Part shown: in pieces, positions 1 to 10,725 of the stretch
How the letters are laid out: each line of letters begins with the position of its first letter
Numbering within the stretch: the first letter of the stretch is position 1
NCBI GenBank assembly: GCA_001643675.2
Contig: LSRY02000045.1
Span: 437,501-501,500 of the forward strand
DNA from: Monocercomonoides exilis
Lineage: Eukaryota > Preaxostyla > Oxymonadida > Polymastigidae
Direction: 5' to 3'
Length of the DNA stretch: 64,000 bases
The notes under the pieces: model-generated
Seen by the model: only the letters and a program-made list of their open reading frames with translations
Databases searched by the model: none
Told to the model about the DNA's origin: nothing
Translations under genes and position numbers: made by a program

Positions 1-762
1 ATTTCTTTGTTTTCCACTTCTCTTGAAAGAACGCTTTCATTTTTAAAGCTCCATAACTTGCATATAAACGACGGATTCGAAGAAAATGAAGACGGAATAA
101 CTTTTCAAAAAAAAAAAAATACGTTAAAAAAAATATTTAACAGCAGTTAAGTGCACAATTTTTAAACTCCACAGCATACAAAAATCGAAATATTTCCTGG
201 AAAATACAGGACAATCAGAAAATTCGCTTGGAGGAGAAAACAAGAAATTTGGGTTTGAGGAGTTTGTTTGGATTGCAAATGAAATACACGTTTTTAATGG
301 TTGCTAAAATGTGCCAAATATAGAAATAGCAAACATTGATTTTTGTAAAATCACAATTTTATTCTTAAATCATCAAAATATTCAAAAATGAGCAAACTTT
401 TAATTCCACTCCAACAAGACTTATTCGGATAATATCCTGGAAATTTCTTTGCGCACATAAATCCGAATAATGCATGTGCTATTGAGGTTAGATTGATTTT
501 CCAAAAAAATTGATTTTTGAGTCAACTTTAGAAAACGGTTATTCGCCTAACTATAATGGTATCTGACCCTTCATTTAAATTTTGGTGAATCAGAATCAAA
601 TATTGTTATTGTTTTTCGTTTAGGAATTTGTGAGGTTTTTCGAATTTTAATGAAATGAGATATAACGATATTTATGATTTATTATCCGTTAAATGAAACA
701 AAAATTTATCATATATTTTGACAACTTTTTGATTTATAGAATTTGTATTTTTGATAAAAGCA
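1..762. other. AT-rich stretch, no gene seen
   Basis: No open frame of useful length and no recognisable RNA or repeat was seen. It leads into the start of the spliced gene at 763, so its last part may hold that gene's promoter, but no clear box was recognised. Confidence 0.4.
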
Positions 763-1797
763 ATGATTTTATTCTTATTATTATCCATACAAATTTGTCG
801 CGCGACAGACTTGAAGGACTTTGATCTGAGCAACCTAACGAGAGAACTGTTTTCAATAATATTTTTTCGATTTCTAAATGTATTTTTCTCTTCTCATATA
901 GGGATGATCCTTACACATTCACAGATAATGAAAAGGTTGTCCGTTTTAATTTCCGGGGGAAAGTTGGGTTAAGAGATGACATTACCACATGTGGAGATGA
1001 TGATTGTATTTTCCAAGTTATTTATGATACTGAACCCCCCCTTTGCGATTGTTATGGGGTTCTTTCAACAGAAGAACCAGGCTTTTTTCCAGATGATAAA
1101 GGAATCATTTTGAATTGTTTGCTTTACCAATTTCACATTTTTATTTTTAGAAATGACATTTTTTTAGATGAATATCGTGGAGAATATTGGAATAGGACTG
1201 CTGAGCTGGATTTTAAGTGCAGTAAATCGGAAAAAAGTCCCTTTGCAACATTGATATCAAAGTGTGAAACGAATTATGTCTGAATTTTAAAGGATTTAAT
1301 TTAATTTGATCATTAAAGTAATCGAATAATTATTGAATGGAATCATCCTCAAGGTTGTCCCAAGTCAAAGCCGGATCCTAATCCTGATAATCCTAATGAT
1401 CCAAATAAGAAAAAGGATTCCAAGAAAAAACTTAGTTTTGGATCAATAATGTTGATTATCTTTTCTGTTCTCCTTGTTGTATATTTTGCTGCTGGAATTC
1501 CTTTAATGGTGTGAAATCGATGTGTATTTTTAAAAAAAAACAAAAAATTAATTATAATTGTTGTTATTTTTAATAATCATGTTGGCATTTTATTTTATGT
1601 TATTACTACTGAAATTTTTGTATTGTAAATGAACAAATTGATGAATTTAGCACTTTGCCTTCAAGAAAAGTGGGTTGGAAATGATTCCTTTCATTGGCTT
1701 TTGGAAATGTTTGCCTGGGCTTGTAATTGACGGAGTTAAGTTTTGCTTGTCCCCTTGTATAAAATCAAAAGGGGGATATACTAATGTTAAAGATTAA
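763..1797 (+). CDS. Mannose-6-phosphate receptor/ATG27-like sorting receptor, five exons
   Basis: Spliced gene reconstructed by eye. Exons are 763-848, 902-1116, 1168-1261, 1319-1508 and 1651-1797, joining in frame to 243 codons plus TAA. The introns are 53, 51, 57 and 142 nt; donors are GTTTTC, GTTTGC, GTGTGA, GTGTGA and all acceptors end in AG. The protein starts with a hydrophobic signal peptide (MILFLLLSIQIC), then a luminal MRH-type domain with DLSNL, YTFTDN, the cysteines of TTCGDDDC and CDCYG, ELDFKC, and the closing EWNHPQGCP. A Pro/Asp/Lys linker precedes one membrane segment (IMLIIFSVLLVVYFAAGI). The cytosolic tail carries GLEMIPFIGFWKCLPGLV and a FCLSPC end, the tail pattern of ATG27 and cation-dependent M6PR-like receptors. 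Such proteins recycle between Golgi, endosome and vacuole/lysosome. Sugar binding itself is not shown. It is the only single-copy, host-like gene seen. Family assignment is inference from motif order; the splicing needs cDNA. Confidence 0.8.
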
Positions 1798-2573
1798 AGA
1801 TGTAACTGTTGATAAGTTGTTTGCATTTCACATCTTTCTTACTTTATTTCTTTCTTTCTATTTGATATTTCGTTTTTTGTTTAACTTTGACATGATAGAT
1901 GAACGTTCCTTTTAAGTTTTTAGAAATTTACAAATTTTTATATCTTTTTCAAATTCATATAAATTAATTTCATATTTATCTTTTCCTGTATTTTAATATA
2001 TTTTTCAGTTTGTTTTTCAAACGAGAGTAAGTATCTTTTTATTTGGATTTGTTATGTGCTTTTCTTTTTAAAAATTATGTGAATAAACACAACAAAATTG
2101 AAATGATTAAGTCTTTTGGGTGAGCGTTGTGAATGCATAAAACATCGACTTTGGGATTTGAGATTTGAGATTTGAGAATAATTCGAGCACAACTTGTTTG
2201 TTTGGGGAGGAAAAATGTTCCAATTTCAACATAATTGTTTTTGATAGACGAAAGAAAGATGGATGTTCGTTGAGAAGATCATTGAATATTGGTGATCATC
2301 CTCATTGTCCTTATAAATTCAGTATCAAAAAAATATACACAATGCTCAACCCTAACCCCCAAACTACTGTGCAGAACTCAAAGAAAACATGAGATTAAAA
2401 TAGAGTTTGTTAAAGAATCGTTTTTCCAAAATCCTCAAAAATTCAACAAGAAAGGACTCAAATAAAATTTATTATTTCGAGCTTTGATTTTTTCTGTCAA
2501 GCTTTTTATTCACAAAAAAGAAAAAGTTTGTTCGGTAAACATTTAAAAAAATATTGTTTTTTTCTTTTCAAAT
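1798..2573. other. AT-rich intergenic DNA
   Basis: Short low-complexity open frames only (for example 2165-2392), none with homologues elsewhere in the window. No gene is supported. Confidence 0.4.
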
Positions 2574-2831
2574 GGGTGATTATTTTTGAAATCATATCTT
2601 TTTTCGGGGTGTTGATTTTTCAAAGATTGTTTGTTTTTTGAAAGAAAATTTTAATTCAAAAGAGAAAAAGCATGATAATTGTTTTTTGAAACAAATGTTT
2701 TTTCCGAATTGAAGATTTAAATGCATTCAATAAGCCTTTTCACTTTTCAATTTTTATTCTATTGATATTCAAGAAATATTTTTGCACCAAAATTTTTGAA
2801 TGAAGTAATATGATTTCAAAAATAATCACAC
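2574..2831. repeat. Solo inverted-repeat element with FB-B-type ends
   Basis: The left end GGGTGATTATTTTTGAAATC is mirrored at the right end (2809-2831, GATTTCAAAAATAATCAC). The same terminal motif bounds the cores of palindromes P2 (23,060 and 24,029) and P6 (60,549 and 61,008). The interior is AT-rich and non-coding, so this looks like a short non-autonomous relative. No clear target duplication was seen. Confidence 0.5.
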
Positions 2832-3034
2832 AAATTTTTAAATTGTGAAAACCTGGTCGATTTGAGTTTTTTTGAAATATGACATTTTTTCCAGACCAAT
2901 TCAATTCAGAAAAGACAAATAAAAGTTGAAAGTGAATGTTTATTCATCACTTTTCACCAAATTAAAAGAATGAAATTTTGTTTATATGATAAATTCTTGT
3001 TTATTATTTTAAATAATTTTTATTTATCTATTTT

Positions 3035-3441
3035 TAGTTAGCGTTAAAAATGGTGAACACTTTTCCTAACTGTGTACAGTCGCATTATCTCAGCAACCAT
3101 TGATAGTTGCTTTTTGACAATTAACCCAATTATTCCCTCAATGAATATGAACTTATAAGACATACAGAAATGAAACAACTTGCTCTTCAAAATCAAGAAA
3201 ATAGCATTTTTAATTTTCGGAGAAACCCAAAGAAATTAAAATCTCAAATTTTCTCCGAAAATTTTTAATGTATTTTTTCATTATTCTTGGGAGCAAATTG
3301 TTTCATTTCTGTATGTCTTATAAGTTCATATTCATTGAGGGAATAATTGAGTTAATTGTCAAAAAGCAACTATCAATGGTTGTTGAGATAATGCGACTGT
3401 CCACAGTTATGAAAAGTGTTCACCATCATTAACACTAACTG
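3035..3441. repeat. Long inverted repeat, MITE-like
   Basis: Two ~150-bp arms in opposite orientation flank an ~80-bp middle that is itself partly self-complementary. The ends read AGTTAGCGTTAAAAATGG and, on the other strand, CAGTTAGTGTTAATGATGG. The right end abuts a TA (3442-3443), as in Tc1/mariner-type insertions, but no matching TA is present on the left. There is no coding capacity. Confidence 0.55.
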
Positions 3442-3913
3442 TACACTTTTTTCAAAGACTCTATTTCTTAATATAACTACAGATTTTCATATTTTCAAAA
3501 TAATTTTTTATTAATGAGATTTTTGTTAAATATTTGTTTCTGCAATAACAACATCACAAACAACGAGTACTGAAAGTTTCGTTCAATTTTTCAAAACCCC
3601 ATTGAGATAATAATTCTGATCAAAACTTGAACGAAAGTGTGATTTCAAAAAGAATCAGCCATATATATATATATAAGTTATCAAAACTATTGCACCAAAA
3701 ATTATTCAAAATCGAAAAACTTTCAATCAAAGTCGAAAGTTCAAATAACTTCAAATTTTCAAAAAGTTGACAAAAATCAATAAAAGACAAAAAACATTTT
3801 TATTGTTAAAATTTCAATGATACTGTTATTTCTCCAAGTTTTCATCTTTTTTCTTGCATATGTCTAAATTTTTTTGAAAAGTTCATTTTGTTCAATTTTC
3901 AAATTTTTTGAAA

Positions 3914-4043
3914 ATTTTGTTTTTCAATCAAATTTCTGTAACCGCTCACGAAACTTCACTAAAATGGAAACACAAAAATTGTCCAAATTTTATACACTTG
4001 TCAGGAAAATTTGGTGAGTGGTAACAGAAATTTGATTAAAATA
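3914..4043. repeat. Hairpin resembling the FB-B centre
   Basis: The arms CAATCAAATTTCTGTAACC and GGTAACAGAAATTTGATT face each other across a ~60-nt loop. The same AATCAAA-TTCTGT...ACAGAA-TTTGATT arrangement lies at the exact centres of P2 and P5. Flanking sequence to about 4110 (ACAAAAGGAACTTTTCAAAA) also resembles the P5 core. It is probably a diverged solo copy. Confidence 0.5.
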
Positions 4044-4434
4044 TATAATTTATATTCAATTGGCAAATTATACAAAAGGAACTTTTCAAAAAAATTTTGA
4101 CAAATTTTTGGGCTTCCTTTTGTCCAATTGCAAAATTTTAAAAATGAGAGAAATACTGACATATTTTTATCATATTTCAATTGAAAGAACACAACTATTT
4201 AAAAGATTTGCTAAAAAACTCTTTTGTTTATTTTACGAATTTCATGAAGAATGATAAGTGCAGAATTGACTCCGTTATTATGTGTTTTTTTATCACAAAA
4301 TACTCATCTCTTTTGAAATGAAACGAATGTTAAAAATCTTGTTTCGAATTGTATTTTGAGTTCGTTTTTGGTTTGACAATTTTTTTGTTCGCAGTAAACA
4401 TTTTCACAAATATTGTGAAATTTTTTCTTTAATA

Positions 4435-4705
4435 TGGGGGAAAATATAAACTTTTAAGCTTTTTTTGCACAAAGGACAAAAAAATTGCTTCACTCATAAC
4501 TTTATTTCGCTTTCTCAGATTTCAAAACAAATTTGATTTTCATATCCGTAAACAGGTATCGTTGAAATCAAAATATAAAGTTTTCCAACAATTCACGAAT
4601 GTCAAAAAATAAACACAATTTTTTTGTGTTTTTTGAAGAAATAAAAATCAATGATAAGTGCATAATTTTTCAATGAAAATCCCTGAAGCAGAATATTTAG
4701 CCCCA
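4435..4705. mobile_element. MITE-C element, 271 bp, TA target site
   Basis: The ends are TGGGGGAAAATA and TATTTAGCCCCA, flanked on both sides by TA (4433-4434 and 4706-4707). The whole body matches, with divergence, the two 270-bp insertions in the P3 core (35,088-35,357 and 35,618-35,887), including the internal stretch around CATATCCGTAAACAGG. It has no coding capacity, so it would be a miniature non-autonomous DNA transposon. Confidence 0.7.
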
Positions 4706-5324
4706 TATAAGAATAAAAATTTTCTTCACTTGAATTATCTTTACAAAACATTAATTTTTCATTATTTAAATTTCGATTTCTTTTGAAAGTTTTTCGATTT
4801 CGTTTGTTACTTTTTCGTCGTTGAATGAAAGTTTTACGGCTTTGAATGATTTTTGGTGTATTTGATAGACAAAATTTGATTTATATTCATTATTCATTTT
4901 TTCCACATAGGATATATAATTTTTTGATGGATAAATTATTGAATGAGAACTGATATTTTTTTTATATTTTCAAAAATTTTGGCTCTTTGTGTCACAACAT
5001 TTTTGTTCAAAAATTGGAAAATAAACATTTTTCTTATTTTTAACAATTTTCATATTTTCATTATTTGTAAAAGTTAAAAAATTCATCACATATCATAAAA
5101 CTCAAGAAATCTTCAATTGTTTTTTAAAATATTTGTGCAAAAAGTTTGTTGATTTGTTCTTTATTCTCGTTTCAACAAAATACTCAATAAAAGCTATCTG
5201 CAAATCCACATTTTTTATATTCATCTCCTTTTTCTCATCTGAATCCTTCATTTCTTCGAAAATGCTTCAACTAGATTTCTTCATCATTCTCATCATTCTT
5301 CTTCTTTTGCTTGCCATCCCGTTT
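4706..5324. other. AT-rich DNA leading into palindrome P1
   Basis: No gene seen. Near 5240 a short segment (GAATCCTTCATTTCTTCGAA) recurs near 31,727 and 39,240, directly downstream of other truncated beta-helix copies. The junction at gene 1's 3' end therefore has relatives elsewhere in the window. Confidence 0.4.
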
Positions 5325-7256
5325 CTAACTTGTCTCATGACCTGCACCCAGCTGTCCGCTCTTCACACTGAACAGCGTTGTCGAAGAGGTCGAAAGAGAA
5401 TTTGTCCCAATCACACTCGCTGTCTTCCCTCTCCCAACAACTGAAATCTTCTTTTCCCCAACACTGATCGTCTTCTCTTCGCTCACATGCCTCCCACCCA
5501 GAACTGTGATTGTCGAGCTCAGCTGCACCATGCTCGACCCCACTGCATGTCCCACTGTCTTGCAAGGTGCTGCCTCACTCATCCCACACAGATTGCTCGT
5601 GTCACTTCCACTCACCCCAACATATCTATCTTTCATCCCTTCCTTCAACCACTCCTTCTTTTCTGTATGCTGATAACCATTATAATAATAGCACACTCTC
5701 CTGTCATTTGTATTCGTTGTATATGATTCATAGAATGGGTTATTCGATGAAAAGAGATTGTAATTGTCTTGAAAATACACATCGTGGCCATACGGAGTGG
5801 AAGCGTTGCAACTGCAATCGTGGAAGAAGAAGAAATAGCAATAAAGGTTGTTGCTTGGAGGTGTTGACTGATATGGCCTGAAATCCAATCCTCCGCCATA
5901 TGACACTGCTGAACACGAAATGAACTGGAGGCTCCTCATTTTGAATGCAGCTGGAACACCGTAGCAATACATCCCTCCGCCAACAGTATTTGTAAGAGTA
6001 CACGAAATGAATGAGCACTCAAACACACAAGCACTCTCGCCTTTCCCATTTTCTGTTCCAATACATGAAGATCCAGAAACCTGAAAAGAATTAAGATAAA
6101 GTCCTCCTCCATAGCCACTTGCTTTACAGTTCTGGAATTCACAACCACTGATCCTGACACATGTTGAAATCGAATAAGCATATATCCCTCCTCCATAATT
6201 ATTTTTTGCAGTACAAGCATTGAATGAGTTGTTCTCAATCTTGATGGAATTGATAGAACGACACATAATTCCACCACCACAACAATGCGCATAGCAGTCG
6301 TTGAACGAACAAAATTTCACTGAAAGTGTCCCAGCTGCCAGATTATACATATTAATGGCCCCTCCACTTGATATTCCATCTGTAACTGAATTGCTTGTCC
6401 CTGTTGTATTTGACCCATTCCACACACACCAAGTGAACGAATTTGCCCCATTGTCTGTCTGATTCTGTCTCGCTTGTTTCGATGGATTCCCTTCACTCCC
6501 GCTGACTGCAACATTCTGAGACCGATAGCACCTGACAAACGAGGTGTTCGAGACAGCCAAAGACGATGAAGGGCTGTTGAGCGAGGGGACAATGCCCCCA
6601 TCATACACATCCCACACCGATGAAAATGTGCACCCACTCATCAGAAACACTCTTTGGCTCAGCCCTTCACCCAATTGTCTTGTTTTCGGTGGATTTGTGG
6701 AGATGTTGAAGAAGGTCAGCTGCGTGAGTGTCACAAGGGGTGTCAAGGGAGGTGCCAGAAACGGGACTGAAGACACACAAAAAGATGAGAAATCCGACTC
6801 ACTCACCAATACACTCCCTCCTCCTTCACTTCCTTCTTCACTTCCTTCTCCTCTTCCTTCTCCACCTCTTCTTCCTCTGCCTCCTCCTTGTCCTCCTCTC
6901 TCTCCTCCTTCACCTCTTCCGCTTCCTCTTCCCCATCCTCCTATTCCTCTTCCTCCACCACCTTCTCTCTCACTCATCTTCTGTCCCATCCTCCCCTCTC
7001 CTCCAAACAGTCTCCCACACACATTTCCTCCTCTTCCAACCCCTCTCAGCGTGATGTTCCAAAACACCCCTCTGCACCCGCCCAGCTCAAACACCCCCGC
7101 CTCCTTGCCTCTCCCCATCTCCACACCACATCCCCTCACCACAACCACACTCCCCCTCATTCCACACACTGAACAACAATTATCATAATTCTCCAATAAA
7201 ATTTGATTTAACTCAACCGACGGGTTCAATAACTCCCTCACAAAAAAATATCTCAT
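5325..7256 (-). pseudogene. Beta-helix family gene 1, C-terminally truncated
   Basis: Open frame of 643 codons on the minus strand starting at ATG 7256. It encodes a Cys-containing N-terminal block, a Gly/Arg-rich stretch from a purine-rich tract (about 6,810-6,980), then the family body: FSSVWDVYDGGIVP, five GGG turns spaced ~28 residues apart, FFFFHDC, NPFYESYTTN, and YVGVSGSDTSNLCGMSEAAP. Intact relatives go on through GQLEVGHVGIDHN to a GENYLLFILF end. This copy departs after SGQLGAGHETS and stops, losing about 95 residues. The break coincides with the outer end of P1. It is probably a decayed or recombined copy; expression is unknown. It is divergent from gene 2 across a 3.5-kb spacer. 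Confidence 0.75.
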
Positions 7257-10200
7257 CTTCTTCCTTTTTCCAACTTTTCTTCAAATATCTCTAAAAAATC
7301 ATATCTCTGATTTTCCCGCTCCCTTCTTTCTTCGCCTCCATCAGATTTTCATAAGTTTTCTTTTTCAATCGAATTTCCAAAAAAAAATATCTTTTTCTTC
7401 TCAATCATTTGCCAAATTTCTTCTTCGGCCTTATCATCATTTTCTATTTCCCTCTTTTTGCTTTGAACAAGATTCGTCCTATATGTCTTCCAAAACCTTC
7501 AAAAATTTTTTATCTTCTTTTCCATTCATTTCATTTATATTTTGCACCTGCTCATTTCCATATGCGCCCCTTCATTTATTATTTCCTGACTTCTTAAAGG
7601 CACCCAATATGCTTTTTTTTCCATTTTCATTCATTGCCATTGATCACTCGTTCAAAAATCCTAATTTCATAATATATATGTATATACATAAAAAGTTGTG
7701 GGAAAAAATACAAAACATACTCTAAAATATAGTTTTAGCCAACCTTCACACACTTTCTTCTTCTTCGAGTGCTTCTCAAAATATTGTTCTTTTCTGCACA
7801 AAACTCACCTTTACTGACTCCGCTGCCAATTTCATTACCAACGAAAGTGATTCTGTTCTGCTTCCAACTACTTGCTCATTTCCAATCTCCTGTTCTGCTT
7901 CCACTGGAATAACTCTAATAATAAAAATGCTTCAACATAATTTTAATGAAGAAGAAGATAATGACCAAGAAGGGATAAAATTGTCATATAATTTCAATTG
8001 CCGAAAATGAGCACACGAAAACAATGACGGCGAAGAAGAAGATGATGAAAAAGAAGACGAAGATCTTATAGAAATCTTAAATGTCGGATACCTTCTGACA
8101 GAAGATATTCTCAGCATCACTGCCTCGTTCTCTGTTCCAATGGTTAACACTTCGATGACACAATGCAAAAGGCAAGGGTAAAATGACTCAAATTTATTTT
8201 GTCTGAAATCCACCCCAAGCTTCTTGTATAACGCCAAACAGCCTGATTTTCTCGTATATTTGGTTCAAAAGCCAATCAGTGAAAAGCAGTTCCATCTCTC
8301 CCCTCAGTCCATAAAAGCAATGTCTTTCCATTCCCACCCCAAGAAAGGCACCTTGTTCTGTCCCAACTGCTGCTAATCTCCTGTTTTAGTCATCGACTTC
8401 AATCTCTCCAACAAAATATTTTTGAAAATGTCACCCCATCTTTTAAAAACGCTTCCTTTTCAAAGAAATTGAGCATTCTTCCTTTTAGCCTTGGACATCT
8501 TCCAACCCCGTTAATATCCACTCCATCAATATTCATTTTTCGTCTTATTTCCATATGCCACATGTTGAGTCCAAAAAACGTTGCATAAGCATTATGAAAA
8601 AATATATTCAGGCTCTAATATATTTGTAAGGTAATTTTTGGCTCGCTTCCTCGCTGTTCCCGTCTGCAAATAATAAATTGTCCATTTTAAATAATTTGTC
8701 TGAATCACAACTTTGGAAAGGATACGGATGGAAATATCTTCACAATCAACAGAAAAACAAAAATACATACATCAAAATTTTCTCATTTCCATCGAAAATA
8801 TTGTTGCTCCACAGCATTCCAACAATCAATATGAACAATTTCATCTTCCATCGAATAAATATTCTTTCGTAATACCCGACCCTTTCATTGCATTTAATTC
8901 ACTTGGTCAACCTGTGCTTGCTTTAGCTTCGGAGTCTCACACCGTTGACAGTTTCTGAGCATTTGACATTGTTTGATCATGTTCCATAACGAATAAGAGT
9001 CACAAAAGAAAAAGAGCACAACTCGATGCATTGTGATTGAATGGACATATGAAGACAATGTGATTGTAAAAGGATAAATTTGTGGTATGGGGTGATGGAT
9101 TTGTTCAATTGAGAATAAGCAGGGTTTTGGAGGGAGAATGGAACGACAAAATGATATTTTTTGTTGGAAAGAGGTGTTTTTGCGAGATTTGAGAGGCAAA
9201 ATGGATGGGTGGGAGATGAATAGGGATGAGGTTGGGAGGGGTTATTTTTGAGATTTTTGTGAGTTGGAAGGTGTTTAGACCGTGTTTATTGTGGAGAAAT
9301 GGAACTTGTTGTGGAGGAGGTGGGATAAGAGGGAAGATAAGAAGGGTGGAAGATGGGTGGAGCGAATAGAATATATTTATTGGAGGTGAGGATTTGAGAT
9401 GGAGAGATATGGAGAAGAAATGGGGAGAAAATGTTTTTTTTTTCAAATGCAGGGAGAGAGAGGAGGGTTCATATGAGGCGGAGCAAGAGGGAGAATTTTT
9501 GCTGATGTATGTTTGATAAGAAAGAGAAGTGGGGTTGAAGAAAAAAAAGTGAAGAAAAATTTTCTTCATATTTTTATATAACTTATTCTGTGAACAATTT
9601 GGACGCGCCTCTCATTTTCGGGGCAAGGGATGGAGGTTGAGGTGGAGGAAGATAGGAAGAAGGAACATCAGTGCTGGCGCTTTGCATTGGGGGTGTGGAG
9701 ACAGATGTGCGACAGGGATGGAGCGAGGTGAAGGGCTGACCATGAGGGGGTGTTTTGCACCAAAGAGAGGCAAAATATTGGAGGCATTTATATTTTTGAT
9801 TGGGAAAAGGATATTTGGAGAAGGGGATGCAGGAAGTGAAGGAGAAGGGATTTTTCCATGGTTTATTAAGAAGTTGGGGAAAGTGGATTGTGGACAGAGT
9901 TGTTTGGTTTTTGTGGAGAGGGAGAATGGATAGATTGGGATGTGGGTGAGGTGGTGTGATATTATTGCTTTGAGGGGAAATGTGGAGAAGAAGAAGGCAA
10001 TGCAGAAAAAGGAGGTGAGACGTGTTTATTAGATGGAATATTCTTCTTTACCAGTTTTTTAAAAGATTGGAGCTGGTTGAGTTATTTGAGCGAAAGAATA
10101 ATGAGAAGTTGGACTTTGACTGAGTTTTTTTTAGGAAGCAGAAGGGAAGCGAAGACGAGACAGATGTGCTTTGTTGACAGAACGGAGCAATATTTGGAGG

Positions 10201-10313
10201 AGAAGAAAGAATAAAGTCAGTGAAGGGCGATCATTATAACGGTATGTATTTATATTTTTTTTGATTATAATTTTTTATATATTATTTTTGTTGAAATTAG
10301 AATATTTTTGCAG
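7257..10313. other. Spacer between divergent genes 1 and 2
   Basis: This ~3-kb stretch recurs, diverged, at 16.9-20.1 kb, 26.7-29.5 kb, 41.8-45.2 kb and 51.6-54.1 kb. Conserved exon-like pieces include GCFAPKRGKILEAFIFLIGK (about 9,748-9,810, plus strand) and, on the minus strand at 7,570-7,660, a segment reading MAMNENG then SILGAFKKSG. These suggest older multi-exon coding sequence, partly decayed. No complete gene model could be built. Confidence 0.5.
7927..8472 (+). pseudogene. Acidic protein fragment with CPNC motif
   Basis: A weak coding signal shared by all five spacer copies. From ATG 7927 the frame gives a Glu/Asp-rich start, shifts near 8,010, continues as an acidic run into YLLTEDILSITASFSVP and TSMTQCKRQG, then crosses TAA to KKGTLFCPNCC, crosses a second TAA and ends at TGA 8470-8472. 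The counterpart at 29,220-29,600 (minus) preserves SMTQCKRQG and KKGTLLCPNC, so the protein sequence is conserved across paralogues. The frame shift and in-frame TAA codons mean introns, decay or an altered code. Function is unknown. Confidence 0.35.
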
Positions 10314-10433
10314 GTGTATTTTATGCCAATGAATGAACATGGAATATGGGGGAAAAGCATATTGGGCGCCTTTAAGAAATCTGGAGATAATAATTGGAGA
10401 GTGTTTGGTGGAATGGAAAGGAGCAAAAATTGA
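10314..10433 (+). other. Exon-like module upstream of gene 2
   Basis: An acceptor-like TATTTTTGCAG (ending 10,313) opens a 40-codon frame containing MNEHGIWGKSILGAFKKSG and ending at TGA. The same peptide, with substitutions, lies upstream of beta-helix genes in the same orientation at 27,380-27,480 (minus), 44,810-44,900 (plus), 51,880-51,980 (minus) and 7,570-7,660 (minus). Amino-acid conservation suggests a real exon, possibly a 5' exon of the beta-helix gene lineage. Confidence 0.4.
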
Positions 10434-10486
10434 AGCGAATAGAGGAGGAGGCCTTTGATGGTTTTGGAAGACGTGTCGGGTGAATC

Positions 10487-10714
10487 ATGTTAAAAGCAAA
10501 AAGAGAGAGCAGAGAAATTGATGAAATAACAAAAGAAGAAATTTGGCAAAAAATTGAGAAGAAGCAGACATTTATAAGAAATTAGACTGAAAAAGATGAT
10601 TTGATCGAAAACGAAAGAAGAAGGGAAATAAGAAGAATTTTAAGTGAATGTTTTGAGGAAACTTTGAAGAAGTTGTGGAAGAGATATGTGAATAGGAAAT
10701 ATGACTTGTGTTAA
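10487..10714 (+). other. Helical exon-like module upstream of gene 2
   Basis: The frame reads MLKAKRESREIDEITKEEIW, crosses one TAG near 10,583, continues as TEKDDLIENERRREIRRIL and stops at TAA 10,712. Relatives lie just upstream of gene 8 (44,980-45,170, with a frame shift) and upstream of genes 1 and 4 (ERRERENQRYDFLEIF). It is a charged, amphipathic-helix pattern of unknown function and likely a remnant of upstream exons. Confidence 0.4.
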
Positions 10715-10725
10715 AAAGGAAGAAG

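Noticed and set aside
751-972. Single-exon 73-residue protein starting at 751
   Set aside because: It begins at TTG and runs through a predicted intron; the spliced model from ATG 763 gives a complete domain and continuous phase.
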